This document shows positions 1 to 10,048 of a stretch of 64,000 bases of DNA, piece by piece. Source of the DNA: Chrysomallon squamiferum (Eukaryota; Mollusca; Gastropoda; Neomphalida; Peltospiridae); assembly GCA_012295275.1 (NCBI GenBank), contig CM022671.1, positions 13,119,178 through 13,183,177 on the forward strand, read 5' to 3'. Both the position numbers and the translations under genes were made by a program. Within the stretch, counting starts at the first letter, position 1. Each line of letters opens with the position of its first letter. Under the pieces are notes generated by a model. The model saw only the letters and a program-made list of their open reading frames with translations. It searched no databases and was not told the DNA's origin.

Positions 1-364
1 TTTTTCATAAATTGTGACCCTACATTCTTTTTTTGGTTATTCTGTTTGTTTGTGTTATGTAGTTACAGGAGACATACTGTTTTACAATAAACAGAATCAT
101 GTACATAATTATATATCTACAGAACTTACGTGACACACACACATACACACACACACATTAACAAAAGAACTCAGTTCTTATTTGAGACATTTTCCTTTCA
201 GTAATGAATAATTTGTAGCAACCATCAGCTGCTTGTATCATTACACTTGTCAGTAATTAGCAAACTTTTCCAGCCATGGTGATAGAGGAGTGGCCGATGA
301 CATGAATGTGTTTAAATCTGTTATACTCATGTATTCACAAAATGATACATACATTCATACATGC

Positions 365-405
<41 letters not shown>

Positions 406-559
406 CATTCTTTTACTCTTTTTAAACCTGATATGACACAGTGTGAAAGTTACTGAACTATTTTGTCTAGTTAAGCTGTGCAGCCTTGTGCTGTGAATAC
501 ATGTTAGCTCTGCACACACATGCACACACCACATACACCACACGTGCACACACATGCAC

Positions 560-616
<57 letters not shown>

Positions 617-754
617 ACACACAGACACGGACATACATATTTGTCTTCCTTCTAATTAAATTTGTGAGAGACAGTACAGAGTGCTGTAAAATGACAAAAT
701 ATTTCCCTAAGATATGCAGTCTGGTTCTATTAATACTTTGTCATCTCTATCCAG
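1..754. repeat. A+T-rich DNA with (GT)n and (CA)n microsatellites
   Basis: Non-coding sequence. A pure (GT)n tract lies at about 366-402 and a longer (CA)n tract with CAGA interruptions at about 561-628. The two tracts are reverse complements separated by about 160 bases, so a transcript could fold on itself here. Open frames on both strands across this block are dinucleotide translations (Cys-Val or His-Thr) and are not genes. Confidence 0.9.
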
Positions 755-805
755 GCTAGAGTGCTTTGGAAAGCCAATTACAATTATCCTTGAATTCCAT
801 CTGTT
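755..805 (+). CDS. weak candidate internal exon
   Basis: A strong pyrimidine-rich acceptor ending CTATCCAG precedes 755. One frame is open across the segment (it begins LECFGKPITI after one base completing a codon) and ends at a GTAAGA donor that lacks the usual preceding AG. Its phase (2 in, 2 out) fits the candidate exon at 7565. No protein family is recognised. The donor context is poor and the segment is short, so this is speculative. Confidence 0.12.
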
Positions 806-1880
806 GTAAGATTTAACTGTCAGATAATGTAGAACCCAAATGAATATAATATGACTTCAGTAGTTGATGTCATGTTTCAGTACTACTGGTGGTATTTGAT
901 CTTATACAGGCAACCTTTATTACCCAGACTTGACATTAATGTCTGTGTCAGCAGTTTGCTCACAAGAGTTTCACATCTGACTAACTGAAATATCTTCAAT
1001 CCCCCACCCCCAAAAAATGAATGGGGGTAAATCTGAAATTGAAGTGAAAATATAAAGTTTTTACTTTGCGTAAAATTTGATTTCAATACAGATTCATCTA
1101 TTTACAAATGAGTCAAGTTTAGATTTGACTGTATTGTAAATGTTAGTTATTTTCAGAGTTAAGTCAGTGTTTTAGATAGGCAAAATGTTGCCAAGTCCAG
1201 CCATCAGCTGTAAATGCAAGAGCTGGTACATGCTTATAAATAAATATCTCAGACTTTGACTTTGGTCTCTTTCTCTCCATGTATGTATAAGTAAATGATC
1301 TCAGTAAAAAAAAAAAAAAAATCAATTTTGATACCATTAATATATATATTAAAAGATATATAAAATAATTCTTCAATGTACATTAACACATTTTAACAAT
1401 AGTATTAAAAATCATATCTTTAGAAAAAAAGCCAGTAGCATATAGACATATTGGTTTATCATTAAATATTCTTTCTGAAGGTATTAACTGAAAAATACCC
1501 TAGTTAATGTAGTTTTATTCATGTATTTCTCTTTGAAGTGTGAGTATATTTTGTTTTACAAGAAAGATCTGGTGGGTATAATCAGTAGCACTCAGTTTCT
1601 TCTGGACATTGTTTAGTTTATCTCAATTTGATCAAAGTTTGTGTCATGGCAATTGGGATAAGCATGTCTATGAGTAGATTTAATCAGCAAATCTCTGAAT
1701 ATATTTAAACAGCAAACACTGTCTTTAAGAAATTAAACCAACCAATATGATACCATATTCAAATTTTCTTTGGAGTAAATATTAACACTGAATTACCATC
1801 AAGTTTTAAATCAATGAAACTTATTGAAAAATATTCTTTGTTGGGGTATTGAAGATGATTAGATTATATTTTATTTTAGT
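806..1880. other. non-coding A+T-rich stretch
   Basis: No gene is visible. The stretch contains a run of about 15 A at 1306-1321 and short AT-rich tracts. Open frames here are short and low in complexity. Confidence 0.7.
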
Positions 1881-2043
1881 GTTGATTTAATTGCATAAAA
1901 ATTACAATTTAAGTGATTAAATCTGGGTTCAGATGACATGCGAATCAATTATGTATACATGATCTAACTGTGCCTCCACCTTGGTTAATAAATCAGCAAA
2001 ATTAATTAGGCATGTCAATTCTTGGCATAGTATTAGAAAAGAC
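1881..2043 (+). repeat. 163 bp dispersed direct repeat, copy 1
   Basis: This segment recurs in the same orientation and at the same length at 8714-8876, with only about ten differences by eye. Shared internal landmarks are the blocks GGGTTCAGATGACATGCGAA and CTCCACCTTGGTTAATAAAT. The flanks are unrelated, so this is a discrete interspersed repeat and not a large duplication. No terminal inverted repeats, poly(A) tail or RNA polymerase III boxes are evident. The family is unknown. Confidence 0.85.
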
Positions 2044-4341
2044 AAGGAGGTGTTCAGTACAAAATCTGAAGGTTTTGAGCATTTTTATTATTTCTGATGT
2101 CAGAAAAAGAAGATATCTACAGTCACATGACTTTTTATTAGTCAATGTTTATTCACTAGAATTTGGGAATTTATTTGTTTTTGTTTTTTTAGGTTGTGCC
2201 TTACAAATAATATTGAAACTGATGATGGAATAATAGTACTAGTAGGAAACAAAAAATTAAGTTTGTTATTTTGAAATTTGGTTCAAAATCTACTACATAC
2301 ATTATGAAGTATAATAACATAGGTCACTCAGCACAAATTTACTTATTCAGTCTCATCTGTGGTTTGATATTTGTTTCATGAAGTCCATTCCCATATTCAA
2401 AGAGGTTCTAAGAAACATCTTTTCTTAAATATATTATCCAAGTGAAATTCAACTTCTGCTCCATTTATATTGATTCACCAAACTTGTACATTTGTTTACT
2501 ATTGCATTGTAATTCATTATCCATCCAGTTTTTGTCATTGGTTTTCTAAATTATAACCTCTAATTGTAAAATGCTTTAAGCCCCATTCTCAGGAGAAAAG
2601 GCTACTGAACAAGTCATCTTTATTATTATGTAGCCATTACTAGCAGTTTGACTGTACCTTGATGTACAAGAAAATTGCAAGTTGTTAAAAGAAAAAAGAT
2701 GAATCCTCTAAAAATTTACATTTCAGATTTTCTAATTTATCCCTTCTAAATGCAATCCATCATTTAGATCCTTTCTGTCTTATTAATTTCATATAAAAGT
2801 TATGTTTTAGTACAAGCAGAAGTGAAGTTAAGAATTTTGAAAGTTTTTTTTTTTTTTTTTTTTTGAAAAAATTAGACTGAATATTTGCATCATATAGTTT
2901 GATCCATTATGAAAAAAGCTTTGTTAGAGATATCTCAATTCAGAATAGGTCCTTAAAAAAAATAAAGATTTCTTCAAAATGGCAACTTTTAGCAAACCGT
3001 ACCAAAATATTAAACATAAAAAAATGTATAATATTGGAATATTTGACTGATAACTTTTTTATCACCGAAATCAGGAAAAAAGATCTACAATCATATTTAG
3101 GAGTCATCCTTATATTTCCCGAACAGAAAATCACTTTTGAGTACCTAGTATTATTAACACCCAGTTGTTAATCTACAAGACCAACAATTCACTTTAAAAA
3201 TGGTAAGCTTTTTAAATTAAATACCCATCATCATTTTTATATAGTTAGTATAACAGAAACACAAATTATAACCAATTCTTAACCACAAACTCAAATTTGA
3301 AGTTATTGAAATAATTTCTATTTTTGATGAAATTATTAGCTTGGAAATCGTTTTTGAAGAGATTGTTTATCACTTTCTAAGTTCCACATTTTAGCAATTG
3401 ATTTTTCTGGTGGTTTTCATTTTGAAAATTGGTTTTTAAAAATGTTTAGTTAAATCTAAGAACTTGTTTTTACTAATTTCAAGTGTTAACAAGTATCTTT
3501 TTCTTTGTGCCAGCCTCTTGTAATACTGTTGTGATTAAGAAGAAAACTGATAAGTCAGGGTTTTTTCTATAATGAGTTATTCTGCTTAACACAAGAAATC
3601 AAAAAAATATATTGACTTAATATTTTCATGGTTTAACTCTTTGTTTAAGTGAACGGCCAATGACATCCTAATGGAAGCAAAATTATCTTTAGATCAAGGC
3701 CATACATATTAAATCTCAGAAATAATATGATAAAATGTTCAAAATATTCTAATAATTGTATTTGTAATAATTAATTCATTGAATCAAAAGAAAGCATTGT
3801 ACATTTTCCAGTGTAAGTTATGGACATGGGTAGTTTTTAACTCTATTTCCATCAGAGACCATCTCAAGCATGCCTGTCATCACATAACTAAACAAGGCCT
3901 GTATATCATTAATTGTGTTGGTTAAATACATATTATTCATTTAGTAACATGCAAAAATTCAAATAAATATAATTCATTCTCTAATAAGTATTATATTAAA
4001 TATTCAGGTTATAACAAAAACCTATGATAATTGGCAGATATAATATTTTAAACAGAAAAAAACTTTTTATAATATGTAATATGAAGTTTTCTGGTTATAT
4101 AATAAAGTATAGGAATGCTATAATAACCAACAGAAATAAACACGTTAATATTTTTTTCATTTATAACAACATTTATATATCAAATATTCAGAATGTTTAT
4201 CATAACATGTAAGAAAGTCAAATAATAACGGACAAAATATTTAATTATCTTTTTGGTTTTAAGTAATATATCAAATTTTCAGCTTACAATAAGCAGCTGA
4301 CATAATGACAAATGATGTCCGGGTTTCTTTCCACTCTAAGC
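2044..4341. other. non-coding A+T-rich stretch
   Basis: No supported gene. The stretch holds a run of about 19 T at 2846-2864. Short open frames on both strands around 2900-3170 have the Lys/Ile/Phe-rich composition expected of A+T-rich non-coding DNA. Confidence 0.7.
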
Positions 4342-4562
4342 GGTGTCTTCCCATTTGGTAGATTCCCAGTTCGTATAATTCCCATTTCGTAGAAAAACCT
4401 GGTTTACTGCAATACCTGATTACCTCTGTATATAATGAATTTGGCCTGTGCATACATCTGGTTTCTTTCTAACATTCAGAGGGGGAGCGCATTGTTCCTA
4501 AATTGATTATGTAACATCAACCGAAAGCAGAATAAGCATTCACTTTTGTTGTTGATTTGTTA

Positions 4563-4719
4563 CTTTTTCATTATTTCATCATCTTCCTCCTTCTCATTAT
4601 CATCATCATAATTATCATCATCAACATTATTATTATTATTATAATATTATTACTATTATTATTGTTATTATTATTATTATTGTTATTCTTCTTATTCTTC
4701 TTATTATAATTACTGTTAC

Positions 4720-4753
<34 letters not shown>

Positions 4754-4755
4754 TT
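4563..4755. repeat. (TCA)n/(TTA)n trinucleotide tract inside copy A
   Basis: Imperfect TCA repeats grade into long TTA/ATT repeats. The tract sits at the same place in copy C as AAT/ATG repeats (15896-16030), so it is part of the element and has expanded separately in each copy. Confidence 0.9.
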
Positions 4756-5361
4756 TAAACTGGTCATTTCTAATTCATAAACATTTCATTTCCGTTACAA
4801 AACAAGCAACCAATAATAAACAATTTTACATCAATTTCATCTATCTATTAAAATACAAAACGAAAAAAAAATGAAAGAAAAGAAAAATGGCTTGCTTCTG
4901 TAAGAGAATACGACAAAAATATTATAAATAACTAATTCAGCAAATATAATTTTTAACAAAACATATTTTACATATGAGTAATTTACTTATATTCAGTAAA
5001 TAGAGTATTAGAACGTTACATTTATCATTAACTTTTCGAATTCAACCGTATTCAGCTTAAACATGTACAAGATATCTGCTACTGATCATATTTACCTTAT
5101 GCACACATACATATTCAGATTGTGCACATATTATACAATATATGTGACATAGTATATTAATAGTGTGTACACTAAAGATATTATGACCTGCAAATACTTT
5201 GGCTATGACTGAAAAAGTTTATACGAAGGACCAAATCATTGGGAATACTTTTAGATAAATACCTTCTTTTTTAATTATTTAGATTCACTATATTCGATAC
5301 ATAGATTATTTCGATATTTGTCATATTTGCATACTTTATGCGATAAGCAATATCCATACTA

Positions 5362-6022
5362 CAATAATACCTCAGATTAAAGATGTAATTGGTTCCAAAA
5401 CTTCCAATAATTAAGTGAGGTAAGCGGGAGACTAATTTACATAGAATTAAGGTTAAAAGCAGTGGTTACTTTCTCGCTGATGAGATCTGACATAAAAAAA
5501 AGAGGTGAAATAAGGAGAAATAAAACGGCAGTTTAGACATAAATGATTTAATAGATTGTAGATATTAAATAAACAGTAAATCATTTACAAATCAATTTAT
5601 ACAAATACATTAAGAAATAAGTATATGCCGCTCATTGTGGGTTTTGGTTTCATTTAAGATGATGTATTTTGTTTCTAAAGTTATTATCTTCCGTTTCTTT
5701 TATCATCAGCATTTGCCGGTATACTGTTATTCGTTTTGACATATTGGAAGGGTAAATTACAAACAAGTTTAAGTCTAAATCGAAGCAGAAGACAAAAGAG
5801 AATCAGAATATCAGATGCACATATGACCTGTCAACTGATCAACACAACTGAGAGAAGCTCGTGAATGAACGAAAAATTAAAGAAAAAGGACTTAAAAACA
5901 TGCACTGTATACATTTGTATCATTTATTTCGAGCAATTAACTATTAAATTAAATTTCTATTTATATAATTTGTAAAGAAGAAAGATTGTTAAAGCGTGTT
6001 ATCGTTAAGCGAGATGTTACTG
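5362..6022 (+). mobile_element. nested TA-flanked Tigger/pogo-like MITE (in copy A)
   Basis: The left end reads CAATAATACCTCAGATTAA. The reverse complement of the right end reads CAGTAACATCTCGCTTAACG. Both ends are flanked by TA, as expected for Tc1/mariner-pogo insertion. The terminal motif CAGTaaTACCTC resembles the Tigger-like end at 9192 (CAGTGGTACCTC). Orthologous copies sit at the same position inside B (13639-14289) and C (14574-15243), so the insertion predates amplification of the larger element. There is no transposase ORF. Confidence 0.65.
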
Positions 6023-6164
6023 TATTTATACAATAATAATCGCTTTCCAAATAATCTGGAGCAGTTCATTAAAATGACTGAGGTAAAACCAAACATGTCA
6101 ATAAGACCACTGAACCACATTTAGCCTTTCTACGAAATGGGATTCTACCATATGGGACTAAGCC

Positions 6165-7564
6165 ATAACAATGTGTAAGAAATACCATGACTGCACATAT
6201 GAAAGTGATGAAGCTTTAGGCAGGTGTGTGTGTGTGTTGGGGGGCGGGTTGTTTGAAGGAATGTTGATCATAAATCAGAAAAAAAATGAAGGAAGAAGAA
6301 AATATTTATCCTTAGTGCCAAAAAAAAAAAAAAAAAAGTATTGCAAGTTAAGTATGCAAACATATGAAATAGGTTTCATTACAAAGTATAAAATAATCAG
6401 TCTGCAAACAATAACTAGGTGTATTCATCATCCCTGGATTTGCACATAACACCAATATTTTACAACAACGTGTGAAGTCCTTAATTATTGCTAAATATAA
6501 TTCAGATTTGATATATATAAGTGGTAATTTAATGCGAAAATGTATAAAATATTAAACATATCTTGTCTGTTAAAGATAAAAACAAAATATGAAATTTCTT
6601 CAGTTTTCATTTCATGTAAGATATGAATTCACAACATTAAAAGCTACATGGACTCATTCACATGGTACTGTTGTTATATTTTAAGATGTGCAAAACATGT
6701 TTTCAGATCCTATCCAGGATTTTAGGCTTTTGATCATTTCAAGAAGTATCTTTCTTATGATCATGTATAAATTTAAGAAACCAGTATTTAGTTGTTTCAT
6801 CTTATATCTGATCTTGGGTCTTTAAAATGGTGATGCCTGCTTCTTTTTGCTGTGAAATTGGTGTTGAACATCATGGTCTGATGATTGGTGGGTGATCCAG
6901 TATTTTCAGTTCATCTAATGCATACAGCATTTGCTTATTTCTGTTTACTGAAAGAAAGGAACATTTTTTTCAAAAAGATCAATAAATATATAAATAAATA
7001 AAAATTAAAAAAAGTTACATACATTTTGTTTACTGCAACAACAACAACAAAAAAGAAAAGTAAATAAATAAATGTGTGTGTTTAGTTTTTGTGTTGAGTT
7101 TTGTCATTTACTCACAAATGTATGTTTTAAATACAAACATAGAAAGAAATTTTAACTAAATGTAATTAACTTTCACCAGAAATGATTTTTCTTTTTAATT
7201 TCTTTTTATTTTGTTTTATTGCATTTTTTTTTTTTTTTTTTATGTATACTAGTCATAATTTATTAATGCAGTAATTACTATGAAAAAAAACTATATTTAT
7301 TTAAATGTCAGCTGACTATTGTAATGAACTATTAAAAATTGGTTGAAGAAATGGAAAAGAATATAGTTATTTGAAAATTTTCTTGTAATAACTTTGATAT
7401 TTTCAAAGAGACAAGGTGTTAATGCCATTCAGGAATTTGTAACAGAGAATGTGCAACAAAGCATTTTAACCTGATGAGCTGGGCTTGTAAGACGTTAAAT
7501 CTGGCCAGTTTTAGAAATGGTTTCAAGCATCTAATAAACCGTGTTCTTTTCTTTGTTTTTCCAG
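6165..7564. other. non-coding stretch with simple repeats
   Basis: No supported gene. There is an A-run of about 17 at 6320-6337, a T-run at 7226-7242 and AAT/ACA-rich patches near 6990-7070. The open frame at 6171-6449 runs through a GT tract and the poly(A), and looks spurious. Confidence 0.65.
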
Positions 7565-7621
7565 TCATTTTGGCATAATGATAAGGCAGCCTAGTTTACA
7601 TAATCAGTTGCTGCAAATATG
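7565..7621 (+). CDS. candidate internal exon
   Basis: A very strong acceptor (TTTTCTTTGTTTTTCCAG) is followed by 57 bases open in one frame only. The frame encodes HFGIMIRQPSLHNQLLQI between split codons, and ends at ATG|GTAAAT. Phase is 2 in, 2 out. The reading fits the short candidate at 10017. No domain or family is recognised. The acceptor and composition favour an exon; the modest donor and short length count against it. Confidence 0.27.
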
Positions 7622-8713
7622 GTAAATAGTTGTGGGTCATTTTGTTTTGTTTTTATTTTTAAAAGAAAGAACATATTTCAATTTAAAAATATTACTACAT
7701 AATATGAAGTCATTAAAAATTTCAGACAAGAAAAGGAAAACAAAGAAAAAAAATCAGAAACTTACAAAATGTAAGCCCCTTTTCTTTAAATATTAAAATT
7801 AAATATTAAAAATACATGAATTTATAATTAATAATCTTACATTATATTTTTGGAATAATAGAAGTACTGTTAATGCCAGTGCTTAATAAAGGAAACTATA
7901 ATTTATTAGGAATTAGATGGAATGATCTCTGTTTTTAATAAGTGCAGCAATAAAAATTGTTGAAAGAGATACTTCATTATTTTCTGTTTAAATTTTCTAA
8001 TTATAATTTGTTTAGGCAGTTTTTCATTTTAAAATGCAAAGAAAAAAGAGAGATTTAGGATCAAATATCAAGGTATAACCAGAATTGTAATCTCACCAAT
8101 GTTTAAAAGTACTCTTTGTAATGTCTGTGTATTTAGTCTGTTATTAGGTGCTCCAAAAATGCTGTATTTCTATTCTTCCATAATGTTTTGAGCTAATTTT
8201 ATTGACATTTTTGATGCTTGATTTATTCTTTTGAGGTTCTAACTGAATTAAAAACTGGTTAATTAGAATATTTGTATTTACTGCATGAATGTTACCTCAT
8301 ATTGTGAAAAATGCATTTAATCTTAATCATTAGTGCCTTGGGGTACCTGCCATATTTCTAGGGATAGTTCATCAAATATCTAGAATATCATTCATACATT
8401 AGTATTTACATTCAGGGGCTTTCTTCACATAAAACACACTTGGACAGACAAAAGTTTGATATTGTAGCTTTAATTGTGTATCCAACATAAACGTTTCTGC
8501 CACATGAAAATAAATCTCTTGACTATTATTGAATAACTCATCCCTTTCAAAAAGATAGCAGCAGAAAGATAAATATTTCATCTTTTAAAAATCAGCTGAT
8601 TCACTCTCAAGTCAGAAAGCAACTGATCAAGCCATTTGTCCACAACCAGAAACTCCTGAATTCTGTTTCAAGGTTCTTGCTGATTAGAAAAATTAACTTT
8701 CTTTTCATAAGAT
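7622..8713. other. non-coding A+T-rich stretch
   Basis: No supported gene. The minus-strand open frame at 8399-8581 has no visible splice context or recognised motif. Confidence 0.6.
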
Positions 8714-8876
8714 GTTGATTTAGTTACATAAAAATTACAATTTAAGTGATTAAATCTGGGTTCAGATGACATGCGAATCAATTATGTATACATGATCTAA
8801 CTCTGCCTCCACCTTGGTTAATAAATCAAAAAAGTTAATTAGGCACAACAATTCTTGGCATAATATTAGAAAAGAC
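8714..8876 (+). repeat. 163 bp dispersed direct repeat, copy 2
   Basis: Second copy of the repeat at 1881-2043, same strand, same length, about ten substitutions and no obvious indel. Most differences fall in the last third of the unit. Confidence 0.85.
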
Positions 8877-9191
8877 TGTATAAATATTTACAGGTATAAA
8901 TTAATAAAACTTCAGTTATTTACTAATATAAACACACAAATAAACCAGGTGCTGCTGACAAATTTAATATAATTTTCAGACAACATGTATGCTACCACTA
9001 GCAAAATAAATCATAGCTGAGGTAAAAACACAAGAATTAAACTAATTACCAGTTATTATTAACTTATGTACTTCATAAAATAATTCATAAAATATAATTT
9101 TTGTAAATATGAAAATAATGGTAAATTTATTTTCCCAATTTTTATTCTTCTGCAAGTATTTGATCTTTTGAGTGTTTACTACATAATACTA

Positions 9192-9675
9192 CAGTGGTAC
9201 CTCAAGTTACGAGTGCTCCAACTTATGAGTTTTCCAAGATATGAGCAGTTGGCCAGTTGATTTTTTGCTCTGAGTTGCAATCCAAACTCCAATTCACGAG
9301 CAAGCTTCATATATGCCACCACTAGTTTGCACAATGAACAACATAACATCCGCCCACCATCCTGCATCGCACTCATTTGCTTCAGGTGGTTACCTCGCCA
9401 TGGAAGCATCTCTGTTGTGTTGTAATCGTGTTTTGTGCAGTATTTTGCCATATTTCCATGGATCCTAAGAAAGTGAGTGCAAAAGACAGTGCTGAGAAGA
9501 AGAAGCAGATGATGTCCATTGAAATAAAGCATGAAGATACAGAAAAACATGAGTGAGGCAGTATGAGTGTAGTACTTTTACGATGTACCATACCGAAGCC
9601 GTAACTCCAGCCAAAGGCATTAAAATAATTCCTAAGCTGTGGACCTCTGTCCATGAAAAGATGGAGAAACCCTAG
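9192..9675 (+). mobile_element. 5' fragment of a Tigger/pogo-like DNA transposon
   Basis: The fragment starts at a TA with the terminus CAGTGGTACCTCAAGTTACG, the form of Tigger/pogo ends. At 9458-9556 an ATG-led frame encodes 32 residues with MDPKKVSAKDSAEKKKQ at its start, then SIEIKHE..EKHE. This matches in style the basic start of the helix-turn-helix region in Tigger transposases. A second segment at 9604-9675 reads TPAKGIKIIPK...VHEKMEKP, resembling the next part of the same domain, in another frame and with stops. No matching 3' terminus is visible, so the copy is 5'-end only and dead. Confidence 0.7.
9458..9556 (+). pseudogene. N-terminal relic of a Tigger-like transposase
   Basis: This is a 32-codon relic starting at ATG 9458 and stopping at TGA 9554. 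The Lys-rich N terminus followed by a SIEIKHE..EKHE stretch resembles the first helix of the CENP-B-type DNA-binding domain of pogo/Tigger transposases. The later portion resumes at 9604-9675 after a frame disruption. The catalytic DDE region is absent, so no activity is expected. The assignment rests on recalled family features. Confidence 0.5.
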
Positions 9676-9699
9676 ACCTGTACACTTTTACAAAACCAA

Positions 9700-9705
9700 T
9701 TTATT
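9700..9705 (-). terminator. candidate poly(A) signal (minus strand)
   Basis: TTTATT on the plus strand is AATAAA on the minus strand, about 110 bases past the stop of the candidate minus-strand exon. AATAAA is common by chance in A+T-rich DNA, so its value depends on that exon being real. Confidence 0.25.
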
Positions 9706-9813
9706 TCTTTACATTCTCTGTTATTTCTACTTGTGTAAATGGAAGTCAGAATCTTGTTTCAAATAAGACATGACCAGATAAACTGAGTTTTTTCAGTGCA
9801 GTATTGAGTCTTG

Positions 9814-9971
9814 TCAGGTTGATTTCTTCTGTGACAAATCTGGTGCCACTGATATGTTTACACTGTTATAGTCAGATCTAGGTGGTGTTGGTGTATCTAA
9901 AGAAATAGCTGAGGTATTTTTAGCTGATTTAATTTTTTCATCTTTATTATTATGATTATTATTAAATATAT
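9814..9971 (-). CDS. candidate minus-strand terminal exon
   Basis: Read on the minus strand, a pyrimidine-rich acceptor (TTTTTATTTTCAAG) precedes an open segment ending at a TGA at 9814-9816. The encoded tail is Asn/Lys-rich, then contains DTPTPPRSDYNSVNIS and ends DLSQKKST. This looks like a low-complexity hydrophilic C terminus and is less A+T-biased than the neighbouring frames. An AATAAA on the same strand lies at 9700-9705, giving a 3' UTR of about 110 bases just before the Tigger relic. No upstream exon or family is recognised. It may be a chance frame. Confidence 0.3.
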
Positions 9972-10016
9972 CTTGAAAATAAAAAGTCAAATCCATCAGT
10001 GCTGCTGCTCTCTAAG

Positions 10017-10048
10017 TGATACTGTGGATCTACCCTTGAGTCTCATAG
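10017..10048 (+). CDS. candidate 32-base exon
   Basis: An acceptor ending GCTGCTGCTCTCTAAG is followed by 32 bases and a good donor, CATAG|GTAAGA. In the phase left by the 7565-7621 candidate the reading is DTVDLPLSLI with no stop, exiting in phase 1. An alternative acceptor 22 bases upstream would also keep a frame open. It is short and depends on its neighbour. Confidence 0.2.

Larger units (their letters stand above)
4342..6164 (+). mobile_element. ~1.8 kb inverted-terminal-repeat element, copy A
   Basis: This is the most complete plus-orientation copy of a family seen three times in the window. The left end begins GGTGTCTTCCCATTTGGTAG. The reverse complement of the right end begins GGCTTAGTCCCATATGGTAG, so the ends form imperfect inverted repeats of about 30 bases, followed inside by a shared CCCATTTCGTAGAAA block. 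A long TCA/TTA-rich microsatellite tract lies at 4563-4755 and a nested TA-flanked element at 5362-6022. No transposase ORF is visible, so it is non-autonomous. Copy C (14437-16117) matches it over its length in inverse orientation. Copy B matches except for an internal deletion corresponding to about 4790-5240. The family name is unknown. Confidence 0.75.

Noticed and set aside
355-759. Cys-Val and His-Thr rich open frames on both strands
   Set aside because: They are translations of the (GT)n/(CA)n tracts and end at the tract edges.
9690-9720. Minus-strand GAATGTAAAGAAATA resembling the miR-1 seed region
   Set aside because: Only the seed and a few bases match, and no hairpin partner is present.
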